Assembly: GCA_028687545.1 (NCBI GenBank)
Contig: JAQTZZ010000080.1
Location: 1-11,664, forward strand
Origin: Candidatus Wallbacteria bacterium
Lineage (GTDB): Bacteria > Muiribacteriota > JAQTZZ01
DNA: 11,664 nucleotides
Reading direction: 5' to 3'
Shown: positions 1 through 6,666 of the stretch, in pieces
Position numbering within the stretch: position 1 is the stretch's first letter
Layout: the number at the start of each line of letters is the position of its first letter
Notes under the pieces: generated by a model
What the model saw: only the letters and a program-made list of their open reading frames with translations
Database searches by the model: none
Told to the model about the DNA's origin: nothing
Translations under genes and position numbers: made by a program

Positions 1-562
1 GGTATTTTTCGTCAGGACGTTTCGGATTAAGCACCGCCACAGCCGGCGGAAGCACGTCGAGGGGTTCGTGATGATCTGTAATGATCACGTCAATTCCCAG
101 TTCTTCGGCAAACCTGACTTCTTCGACATTGGAGATCCCGCAGTCCACGGTAATGATCAGGTCATACCCTGTCTGTTTCAATCTCTTGATTGAATCAATG
201 TTCAGGCCGTAACCCATGCACTGGCGCTCGGGAATATAATAATCCACCCGCTTGCCGATCTGCAGAAAAAAATTATAAAGCAACGCGATGGAAGTGATCC
301 CGTCCACGTCATAATCACCAAAAATGATGATTTTTTCATTGCCTGCTACAGCCTTCTTGATCCGTTCCACGGCCAAATCCACACCGGACAGGAGTTCCGG
401 GGAATGCAGCATTTTCAAGTCCCCGTAAAGGAACATCTGTGCCTCAGCTACACTGTTCACTTCACGGTTGACCAGAATTCTGGCGATCACTTCAGGCAGC
501 TTGAGAGTCCTGCAAATCTCACCGACCAAATTCTGTTTATGCGCCTGCACTTCCCATTTCAT
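1..562 (-). CDS. recJ: Single-stranded-DNA-specific exonuclease RecJ, N-terminal part (cut by window edge)
   Basis: The first 187 residues of a DHH-family phosphoesterase can be read; the rest lies beyond the left edge. Visible are the metal-binding motif DYDVDG (Asp83, Asp85, Asp87), an Asp in ITVDCG (Asp140) and the signature ITDHHEP (Asp163-His164-His165). The start MKWEVQAHKQN and the N-terminal helical region before the DHH domain are typical of RecJ. RecJ is a Mn/Mg-dependent 5'-to-3' exonuclease on single-stranded DNA, acting in recombination and mismatch or base-excision repair in the cytoplasm. The ATG at 562 is the first in frame after the cyclase stop, 50 nt away, so the two are probably cotranscribed. 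The ribosome site is weak (GGGTG about 9 nt upstream, inside a small stem-loop). The family call is firm; the C-terminal domains cannot be checked. Confidence 0.93.
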   Translation of the reverse strand, partial: MKWEVQAHKQNLVGEICRTLKLPEVIARILVNREVNSVAEAQMFLYGDLKMLHSPELLSGVDLAVERIKKAVAGNEKIIIFGDYDVDGITSIALLYNFFLQIGKRVDYYIPERQCMGYGLNIDSIKRLKQTGYDLIITVDCGISNVEEVRFAEELGIDVIITDHHEPLDVLPPAVAVLNPKRPDEKY

Positions 563-563
563 T

Positions 564-586
564 CCAACACACCCGTCAGTTGTTGG
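564..586 (-). promoter_or_regulatory. Small stem-loop abutting the recJ start codon
   Basis: On the minus strand CCAACA (586-581) and TGTTGG (569-564) form a perfect 6-bp stem with an 11-nt loop, ending one base before the recJ ATG. The loop holds GGGTG, the only purine-rich candidate for a ribosome binding site. It may dampen recJ translation relative to the cyclase, but a 6-bp stem can arise by chance. Confidence 0.3.
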
Positions 587-612
587 GTCAAACAGCCGTT
601 TGCCCTTACAAA

Positions 613-2877
613 TTATTTCGTAGTCATCACGTACACGCCGTCCCAGTCTGCTGAAGGTGGATCCTTCTTGAATTCCTCGCAGCGATCAATATAGATCTTG
701 CTGGTCTTGTCGTGCTTCATTTCATATACTTCGTGGAACTTGGCAATGGCCTCATCCCATTTCATCTGCTTGTATAATGCTAAGGCTTCAGAAAAACAAT
801 CGAGGTATTTAAGGTCCATGCTGGCTGCCTCACTTTTTTCGGCGATCAGTTCATAAATCCCGGTAGGTTTGAACTTGCCTTTGACGCGTACCAGATCAAC
901 TTCTCTGAGAATAAAGTCGTCCTTCACGAGTTCCATGGTGTTGTCGGAAATCAGGGTACGAACTCCATATTGTTTGCAGGCCGGTTCCAGACGGGCAGCG
1001 GTATTCACGGAGTCGCCCAGAATCGTGTAATTCATGCGCTTGCTCGAACCCACGTTGCCGACGATCACTTCACCAGTGTTGATGCCGATGCGGATGTCGA
1101 TGCGAGGGAGTTTCTGCTCTTCCCATTTCTTCTGCAGTTCCCCGAGTTTTTTGAGCATGCGCAGCGCTACCTGACAAGTGCGCTTGGCATGGTCGGCCAT
1201 GGGCACAGGCGCACCCCAGAAAGCCATTACTGCGTCTCCGATGAATTTATCGAGCAGGCCGTTGCTCTCAATCACGATGTCGGCCATTGTTCCAAGATAT
1301 TCGTTGAGCAGGGAAACCAGGTCTTCCGGACCCAGAGCCTCGGAAATGGTTGTGAATCCGGCCACGTCTGAAAACAGGATCGTGATCGTCCTCTTTTCTC
1401 CGCCCAGCTTGAGCTTGTCCGGGTTCTTCATCAGTTCAGTAATGACATTCGTATCTACATAGTTGGCGAACACTTTCCTCAGTTTCAGCTTTTCCTTCTG
1501 TTCAGTGAAATACTTGATTCCCAGTACATAGAAAAAGTTGATGCACAGTCCCAGGGAAGGTGTCAAGCAGTCAAAAAAGTATCTGTCGTTGTGCAACACC
1601 ATTGCAGAACCCAGGACTAAAACCAGTATGATGGTTACGAGGAAAAAAGTGCTGGAGATAGGTTTGAAAAAATAAAACACAAAATAGCTCAAACACATCA
1701 TCAGGAAAAATGACAGACCCAGAACCCGGGAGCTGATTTCAAAGATCTGCAATCTGTAATAAAGGCTGTTGTAAATATTCGCATGCAGTTCGACTCCTGT
1801 CATTCTCTTGTTGGATTCCACTTTCCAGGGAGTGATTACAAAATCCTGATCTTCAAGGGAAGTCGGACCGACCATCACTACATTGTCCCTTACCAGATTT
1901 TCGATTTCCTTTTTCTTCTCTTCCCAGATCTTGTCATCCAGGAAATAATAAAGGGGAATCTGCGGTATGGTACCGGTTCCACCCCAGAACGTATGGTTAA
2001 TCTTTGCAAAGCTGCAGAAACGGGAATCTACATACTTAACTTTGAAATTCTGATATTCGGGTTCTTTACCCTGTGCATTTTTAGTGGTTGAAACTTCAGC
2101 CGAATTGCCAGGACCGTTTTCTTCATCCGAGAGAGATCCCATGGGAATTCTCATCAGGTTCGGATATCTGTCCAGCACGAATTTCGCATTTTCCGGTTTG
2201 GAATAATTAGCTGCCAGGAAAAGGCTCAAGGCAAAGGAATAATACTCAACTGGATCTTCCACTTTTTTCCCCTTGAACCACAGGTATGAACAGCGAGCTG
2301 TGCCATCGTCATCAAAAGGCATATTGATCGCACCGAACGAGTAAGCAAGATCTGAAATTCTCTTATATGGCTTCACCATCTGAAAATTAAGGGAGTTATC
2401 CGGCATTTTTTCTTCCAGCATTTTGGTTGCCAGAACCACTCTTGAAACGTTGCGGATCTTCTGGATTGACTTTTCAAACTCCATGTCAGCTTCCGGGGGG
2501 ACAGTTTCATCCTGGAAAATGAAATCGAAACCGATGGCTGCAGGTTCCATGGGCTGCAGTCTGTCGAGTACTTTGGCAAAGCACCAGCGGAACAGGGACC
2601 TGTCGTTCTGATTGAAAACTCCAATTTCTTTGGTGTGCTCAGCAAGATAGCTGTAAGTTTTGTCGTCCCTGGCTACTATGACTGCCTTGCTCGGGAACTG
2701 GTCGGCTGCAGGAGTATCGAAGTGCACCATGCGGTCATATGACAGCAGCGCCAGTTTAGGAAACATCGGATTCAGGTATAAAAAATAGGTCAGAAGTACT
2801 GAGATGATCAAGGGAAACAATAAAAATTTCTGAAGTTTGGCTTTCATTAACTGCTCCAATGCTGAAAATGACGGCAT
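613..2877 (-). CDS. CHASE2-domain class III adenylate cyclase
   Basis: This 754-residue protein makes cAMP from ATP at the inner face of the membrane. In order it has an N-terminal membrane helix (about 17-35), an extracytoplasmic CHASE2 sensor (about 45-385), three membrane segments (about 385-455), a short linker, the class III catalytic domain (about 494-680) and a C-terminal TPR-like helical tail. Catalytic residues are intact: metal-binding Asp504 (FSDVAGF) and Asp548 (FIGDAVMAFWGAP), adenine-selecting Lys544 and Asp622, and Asn625 and Arg629 (NTAAR). Lys and Asp point to ATP rather than GTP. The tail ends in DWDGVYVMTTK, a sequence I recall from many CHASE2 cyclases. The ATG at 2877 has GGAGG 4 nt upstream. 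The alternative ATG at 2847 has GGAG 6 nt upstream and gives a more typical N-terminus (MKAKLQKF), so the start is uncertain by ten residues. recJ follows in the same operon. Confidence 0.93.
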   Translation of the reverse strand: MPSFSALEQLMKAKLQKFLLFPLIISVLLTYFLYLNPMFPKLALLSYDRMVHFDTPAADQFPSKAVIVARDDKTYSYLAEHTKEIGVFNQNDRSLFRWCFAKVLDRLQPMEPAAIGFDFIFQDETVPPEADMEFEKSIQKIRNVSRVVLATKMLEEKMPDNSLNFQMVKPYKRISDLAYSFGAINMPFDDDGTARCSYLWFKGKKVEDPVEYYSFALSLFLAANYSKPENAKFVLDRYPNLMRIPMGSLSDEENGPGNSAEVSTTKNAQGKEPEYQNFKVKYVDSRFCSFAKINHTFWGGTGTIPQIPLYYFLDDKIWEEKKKEIENLVRDNVVMVGPTSLEDQDFVITPWKVESNKRMTGVELHANIYNSLYYRLQIFEISSRVLGLSFFLMMCLSYFVFYFFKPISSTFFLVTIILVLVLGSAMVLHNDRYFFDCLTPSLGLCINFFYVLGIKYFTEQKEKLKLRKVFANYVDTNVITELMKNPDKLKLGGEKRTITILFSDVAGFTTISEALGPEDLVSLLNEYLGTMADIVIESNGLLDKFIGDAVMAFWGAPVPMADHAKRTCQVALRMLKKLGELQKKWEEQKLPRIDIRIGINTGEVIVGNVGSSKRMNYTILGDSVNTAARLEPACKQYGVRTLISDNTMELVKDDFILREVDLVRVKGKFKPTGIYELIAEKSEAASMDLKYLDCFSEALALYKQMKWDEAIAKFHEVYEMKHDKTSKIYIDRCEEFKKDPPSADWDGVYVMTTK

Positions 2878-2879
2878 CC

Positions 2880-2936
2880 AGCCTCCGGAAAATGTCCCGC
2901 TCTGATTTTCAAAATACGAACATTTTGCAAGAGGCT
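2880..2936 (-). promoter_or_regulatory. Possible base-pairing over the cyclase ribosome binding site
   Basis: In the minus-strand leader, AGCCTC (2936-2931) is exactly complementary to GAGGCT (2885-2880), which contains most of the GGAGG ribosome site of the upstream cyclase start. Pairing would hide that site across a 45-nt loop. Only six pairs plus a G-U are available, so this is a weak suggestion. The rest of the 2878-3062 leader shows no recognised riboswitch and only trivial upstream reading frames. Confidence 0.2.
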
Positions 2937-3068
2937 CTATGAACAGTCAGTAGGTTGCAGGAAAGACTTCAAGTTAGGTTAATTCGGAAATGGTCAGGAA
3001 AATTGCTTGTTTAGAGTGATTTACATCTAGACCCTGCTCCAGTCATCAACTATTCATATTTTCAAAAA

Positions 3069-3097
3069 ATTATAATGCTGTGATTTGATATTGTCAA
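3069..3097 (-). promoter_or_regulatory. Full-consensus sigma-70-type promoter for the cyclase-recJ operon
   Basis: On the minus strand TTGACA (3097-3092) and TATAAT (3074-3069) are separated by exactly 17 nt, matching the consensus at all twelve positions. Transcription would start near 3062, leaving a leader of about 185 nt before the cyclase start at 2877. The TGA in the -35 box is the stop codon of the upstream gene (3094-3096). The cyclase operon therefore seems to have its own promoter and not to depend only on read-through. Confidence 0.75.
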
Positions 3098-4077
3098 AAT
3101 TTTATAGTGAAAACATTGCCCGGAGTACCCGGTAATATCAGCCTGTATTCATCCGGATCCAGCCTCAATCCGAATTCGCCCTGCCAGGTGACTAAACCTG
3201 AGAATTCGGACAGATCATTCAACTGTTCATACGGCACAGTCCTGGAGGGAGCGATCAGCAGACCCTTGTATTTCATGAGCAACTGGCTCTGCCAGTCTAT
3301 GCCTGAGGTTTCAAAGGAAGGAAGTTGGTTTCCGCTAAAATATCCTGGAGATTTTCTGAAAAAATAGGTGCAGTAGAGTGTCCTGGCAGGCAGTATTTTA
3401 CTTTCTCCATTCAGAGAATATTTTTCCAGGTAGATAAAACCTCCCTCAGAAGGAAGCTTGGCATTGAAATAATACCTTACAATCTTCAATCCCTCGGTCA
3501 ATGTAAATTTCCAGTGATCCACAGTGCATTTCCGCAGGTTGTAGAGATAGAATTCACAGATGCGGGGGTTTTCATTTACAGACAGCCTGTAACGCTCAAT
3601 CGCTTTGTCATAACTGTAATATGTACTCATCAGTTTTTCCATTTCTGCATTGATCCTGAAAAATCCCCAGAGCCTATACCCATATCTGATGAACCTCAGT
3701 TCACCACCTTCAATCACAATCACCTGGGTTTTCTTATACACAGGGTCTAAATCGCCGTCGATCGCAATTTCAGGCTTTTCGCGCATGACTTCCAGGGTAC
3801 CGGTAGGAGCGTTCAGTGGAAGTTCCGCTGAAGTCGACCGTAAATAATTCAGCCCCAGGCAGTTCAAAGCTTTCTCAAGATCGCTGCAGCGGGAAAACAC
3901 TTCGAACAGATCTCTGTTTTCTTCAAGGATCGGTGAGAAATTGTCGAGTTTCTGCTCAATCGAATCCAGCTGTAGGATTTTCTGGCAGAGCTCATGTTCT
4001 GCAGCCCAGAAAACATCACCTGCCTGAAGATACGAAAATCTGCAGATCAGCACCATGAGAAACGCATGTTTTCTCAT
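3094..4077 (-). CDS. Exported protein of unknown function, coupled to radical SAM gene
   Basis: I do not recognise a family in this 327-residue protein. It begins with a probable signal peptide: MRKH, then a hydrophobic stretch through about residue 19, with likely cleavage near LQAGD. The mature part starts helical (about 24-80), and its later two thirds are rich in Tyr, Phe, Arg and alternating beta-like patterns, without membrane segments. Cysteines occur singly and form no metal-binding pattern. Its ATG overlaps the TGA of the upstream radical SAM gene by four bases (ATGA). GGGAG 7 nt before the ATG gives it its own ribosome site. Overlap implies translational coupling, so it is probably made together with that enzyme and could be its exported partner or substrate; this is inference. 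Its stop codon lies within the -35 box of the next promoter. Confidence 0.8.
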   Translation of the reverse strand: MRKHAFLMVLICRFSYLQAGDVFWAAEHELCQKILQLDSIEQKLDNFSPILEENRDLFEVFSRCSDLEKALNCLGLNYLRSTSAELPLNAPTGTLEVMREKPEIAIDGDLDPVYKKTQVIVIEGGELRFIRYGYRLWGFFRINAEMEKLMSTYYSYDKAIERYRLSVNENPRICEFYLYNLRKCTVDHWKFTLTEGLKIVRYYFNAKLPSEGGFIYLEKYSLNGESKILPARTLYCTYFFRKSPGYFSGNQLPSFETSGIDWQSQLLMKYKGLLIAPSRTVPYEQLNDLSEFSGLVTWQGEFGLRLDPDEYRLILPGTPGNVFTIKF

Positions 4078-5351
4078 GCCCGGCTCCCTTGGTATTTTTT
4101 CATGAATTCCAGCCCCTGTTCCCTGGTGATCGTGATTCCATCCATGTTCCGGCAGTCTCTGCAGATTTTCAGATCATTGAATTTACCCTCGAGCATTGCT
4201 TCCCGGACTGCTTTGGCCTGCTGAGAAAACCAGAGCTCGTCGAAACTCAGCTCGTGCAGGTTTCCAAGCGCCAGTTCGCCGAGCGGATCATTGCAGCACA
4301 TATTGAGAGTCCCGTCCCAGCGTACTACAGGTTTGAAAAATGGCGCAGCGCAGGGAGGTCTTGTCCCGAAATATTCCAGCGAAAAAGGTGGAAACTGATT
4401 GTCCCGTTCAATCACCAGGCGGAATCCGTCTTCTTCATGGCTTTTCAAGCCAAAGGATGCCTTGACTTCGTCGAACAGGCGGTCTGTTTCAAGCTGCCTG
4501 GACTCTGGTTTGAAATTGGGGCGCTTGATCCAGACAGTATCCTTAAATATTTTCGAAACTTTCAACAAGTCCAGTTTCCAGGTTTCGTGAGGATAAATTG
4601 GATGATTGACAGTGAATATCTCAGCAGGCCATAAGGAGCATCCCGAATCATGCTTCGGATATTTCGCTCTGTACGATTCCTTGTCAAAATGCGCTTTGGC
4701 AGCCTGAAAAACAGCGTTACTGCGCGAGCAGTTCCGGAAATACTCCTTCCAGTAATCAATAAATGCAGGCAGCTCTTCCCTGTTTGCCTCTTGCAGCAGG
4801 AACTGAATCCGCAAAGCAGGCAGCAGCTGACCTAGAGTTTCGCGGGTTTCCACAAATTTCCGGATATTGGAAAGCACTTTATCGAGTTCTCCGCCGACCC
4901 GGATGCGATTGTAATTTTCCTTTTTTATGGAATCTAGAGAAATCGTCAGCATCGGCATTTTGATATCTGAAAAAAGCAGCAGATCCCTGATTCTGCCGTC
5001 CAGCTTCATCCCGTTAGTATGCAGATCGATCTGGGCGAACAGCGAGTCCTGTTCCATTAAAAGCAGCAGCAGCGAAAAAATGTGATCAAAATCAGGATGT
5101 AAAAGAGGTTCCCCGAACCAGAAAAGCTGGATCTCGAAAAAGCGCATCCTGGATTTTTTTAAGTCGTCCATGATCTTGCGGAACAGCCCGGGATGCAGAA
5201 ATCCACTCTCTTTTCCATGCACTTCCCTGCTTCCCATGCCCTGATTGCAGGACGGGCAGGCCAGATTGCACCTGTCGGTCAGCTCCAGCTGCAGGGTGTG
5301 CTTCTGATAAGGGTACAGCTCACGGATCAGGCGGAAGTAGTCGGAATTCAT
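4074..5351 (-). CDS. Radical SAM/SPASM domain protein (copy 1)
   Basis: This 425-residue protein has the radical SAM cluster motif CNLACPSC (Cys28, Cys32, Cys35), the GE motif as WFGEP (78-82), HTNG at 111-114 and LTISLDS at 136-141. The C-terminal SPASM region has Cys334, Cys352-Cys353 and Cys397/Cys400, which bind auxiliary Fe-S clusters in the family, plus the typical GNLHE...LW segment. Such enzymes reductively cleave S-adenosylmethionine and often modify peptides or proteins, but the substrate cannot be read here. A TTG lies directly before the ATG (5354-5352). I prefer the ATG at 5351; GGGAAG lies 10 nt upstream of it and 7 nt from the TTG. It is clearly paralogous to the enzyme at 6648-7796 (shared LFR(K/R)IMDD and FWFGE blocks), and divergent from the exported-protein gene at 5585. 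The downstream exported-protein gene overlaps its stop. Confidence 0.92.
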   Translation of the reverse strand: MNSDYFRLIRELYPYQKHTLQLELTDRCNLACPSCNQGMGSREVHGKESGFLHPGLFRKIMDDLKKSRMRFFEIQLFWFGEPLLHPDFDHIFSLLLLLMEQDSLFAQIDLHTNGMKLDGRIRDLLLFSDIKMPMLTISLDSIKKENYNRIRVGGELDKVLSNIRKFVETRETLGQLLPALRIQFLLQEANREELPAFIDYWKEYFRNCSRSNAVFQAAKAHFDKESYRAKYPKHDSGCSLWPAEIFTVNHPIYPHETWKLDLLKVSKIFKDTVWIKRPNFKPESRQLETDRLFDEVKASFGLKSHEEDGFRLVIERDNQFPPFSLEYFGTRPPCAAPFFKPVVRWDGTLNMCCNDPLGELALGNLHELSFDELWFSQQAKAVREAMLEGKFNDLKICRDCRNMDGITITREQGLEFMKKYQGSRA

Positions 5352-5399
5352 CAATGGATTTCTTCCCTTTAGAGGATATTTAGTAATGCAATTTTAAAC

Positions 5400-5428
5400 A
5401 TTATAACAAATCCCTACAATCATGACAG
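5400..5428 (-). promoter_or_regulatory. Promoter for radical SAM gene copy 1
   Basis: On the minus strand CTGTCA (5428-5423, 4/6 to consensus) lies 17 nt before a perfect TATAAT (5405-5400). A TG one base before the -10 box makes it an extended -10 promoter. The predicted start near 5393 leaves a leader of about 40 nt before the ATG at 5351. Confidence 0.6.
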
Positions 5429-5466
5429 CGAAGTATAGTTCATATTTTTCATCTTCTATCTTCCGA

Positions 5467-5491
5467 TGCAGCAGATTGTAACTGGAATCCC
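5467..5491 (+). promoter_or_regulatory. Shared intergenic element, copy A
   Basis: This 25-bp stretch matches 7854-7878 at 22 of 25 positions, with the 13-base identical core ATTGTAACTGGAA preceded by TGCAGCA in both. Both copies sit between a minus-strand radical SAM gene and a plus-strand exported-protein gene. Here TAACTGG (5479-5485) and CCAGTTA (5491-5497) form a 7-bp inverted repeat with a 5-base loop. It could be a shared operator or a leader RNA element. The distance to the plus-strand start is 93 nt. Confidence 0.6.
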
Positions 5492-5522
5492 CAGTTATCA
5501 GGGATACAATCAAATCATCAGA

Positions 5523-5555
5523 CCGGATGATGGCAGATCTCTGAAAATCATCCGG
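5523..5555 (+). promoter_or_regulatory. 9-bp inverted repeat in the leader of the exported-protein gene
   Basis: CCGGATGAT (5523-5531) and ATCATCCGG (5547-5555) are perfect inverted complements with a 15-nt loop that can itself pair as CAG/CTG. It ends 17 nt before the AGGAGG ribosome site (5573-5578). No T-tract follows on either strand, so it is not a typical terminator. It could be an operator, an RNA-stabilising hairpin or an attenuation element. Confidence 0.5.
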
Positions 5556-5584
5556 GAAAAAGCTTCAAAAATAGGAGGTATGCA

Positions 5585-6622
5585 ATGAGAAAGCAAGTAA
5601 TGGGAGTGCTGGCCGCAGCTGTGCTGTCGATCAGCCAGGCTCCGAGCCAGGCTGCGGGAAGCCTGAATGATATGCCAGAGGTCATGTTCCAGACAGAGGC
5701 CAGAAGCATCGGAATTGTGGTGAAACTGCTGGACACGGCCAACACGGATTGCGACAAGGCATACCGTGACCTTTTCGATGTATTCAGATACAAGGTTGGG
5801 CTGTTCGAGCCAGGAGCACTTCCAGCAGCGGAAAAACTTACTGCAGTCAAGGCTGATTTTGATTCCCTTTCCGCGAAAATCACGGCCGGACTTGCCGAAA
5901 CAGTCAAACAGGTCAACGTGCTCAAGACTGCCTACCGCGATTATGTCTATGATTTTTATGACGAAAATGGACATCATTATTACGAGGACCGCTACAACAT
6001 CGCCACAATACTCTCAACCGGCAAGATTTGCCAGGATGCTTTCCAGTCCTGCATTGCTTCCTTCACCGCCCTGGACGCCAAAAGCGTGAAAAACAATTTC
6101 AATGCCAGCATCTCTCCCTACCAGTATCAGATGGAACGCCTGGTGCGCCAGCTGGTCTGGGGACTGGAAAACCGTGGCAACGTAAAATCACTGAACAATC
6201 CGGGAAGTCTCGGGCACATCCGCATTCTCGAGGCAATTGAGCGCAATCTGAGTTCCATTGCTTCCAGTTGCAGGCGGATCGACTCTCTGCTCAGCGAAAA
6301 GCCGGTTTCTCTTGAAAAACTGGAATGGCTCAAGCAGAGACTGCTGCCGCTTCTGGATGGCAATGTTTCCCTGGTGGACGAGGTGAATTATGGTCTTGAA
6401 ATTCTGCCGCAGACCTTGGTGAATCCGGGCCAGTATGATTTCAGCCCCGCAGTGCAGAGTGTGAAGATCGCTAAAGATGCCGCTTATGAGGCCTGGCGTA
6501 TGCTGGATCTGGACATGCAGGGCGAAAACTGGGAGATCACTGTATCTTCAGCCGCTGCAGCCGAACAGGCGTACAAATCGGTAGAGAAAGAGATCGCATC
6601 ATTGAAACAGCAGATAAAATAA
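5585..6622 (+). CDS. Exported, mostly helical protein of unknown function
   Basis: This is a 345-residue protein with a clear Sec signal peptide: MRKQ, a hydrophobic core at about 6-17 and a cleavage site near PSQA-AG (about 23/24). The mature part is predominantly helical, with heptad-like stretches at about 80-120, 215-260 and 320-345. An aromatic and acidic patch around 118-137 (DYVYDFYDENGHHYYEDRY) stands out. Four cysteines are present (56, 149, 156, 229); 149 and 156 are close enough to pair. No family is recognised. AGGAGG lies 6 nt before the ATG and fixes the start. The gene is divergent from radical SAM copy 1, has a structured leader of its own and ends at a strong terminator, so it is probably monocistronic. 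The periplasm or cell surface is its likely location. Confidence 0.85.
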   Translation: MRKQVMGVLAAAVLSISQAPSQAAGSLNDMPEVMFQTEARSIGIVVKLLDTANTDCDKAYRDLFDVFRYKVGLFEPGALPAAEKLTAVKADFDSLSAKITAGLAETVKQVNVLKTAYRDYVYDFYDENGHHYYEDRYNIATILSTGKICQDAFQSCIASFTALDAKSVKNNFNASISPYQYQMERLVRQLVWGLENRGNVKSLNNPGSLGHIRILEAIERNLSSIASSCRRIDSLLSEKPVSLEKLEWLKQRLLPLLDGNVSLVDEVNYGLEILPQTLVNPGQYDFSPAVQSVKIAKDAAYEAWRMLDLDMQGENWEITVSSAAAAEQAYKSVEKEIASLKQQIK

Positions 6623-6635
6623 CTGTATCTGATTC

Positions 6636-6666
6636 AAGAAGGGGTCCTCAAGGCCCCTTCTTTTTT
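6636..6666 (+). terminator. Rho-independent terminator of the exported-protein gene
   Basis: AAGAAGGGG (6636-6644) pairs perfectly with CCCCTTCTT (6654-6662) around a 9-nt loop, and the T-run is TTTTTT at 6661-6666. It lies 14 nt after the stop codon of the plus-strand gene. On the minus strand no comparable T-run follows the hairpin. The stop codon of the convergent radical SAM gene (6648-6650) lies in its loop. Confidence 0.85.

Noticed and set aside
1783-2091. Plus-strand 102-codon frame within the cyclase CHASE2 region
   Set aside because: Antisense to a gene with an intact sensor and catalytic domain; no independent signals.
2926-2937. 12-base match (inverted) to 7798-7809, TGCAAGAGGCTC
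   Set aside because: Several exact 12-mer matches are expected by chance in a window of this size; the flanks do not extend the similarity.
3079-3096. TGTGA half-site within the cyclase promoter spacer, suggesting a cAMP-receptor site
   Set aside because: Only one half matches; the other arm expected after six bases (TCACA) is absent, and half-sites are common by chance.
3081-3101. TTTGA/TCAAA palindrome followed by A/T runs as a terminator for the exported-protein gene
   Set aside because: The stem is five weak pairs with no GC content to speak of; the promoter reading of the same bases is much better supported.
4089-4634. Plus-strand open frame of 181 codons opposite radical SAM copy 1
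   Set aside because: The minus-strand frame carries the SPASM cysteines and conserved motifs; the antisense frame shows no protein-like features.
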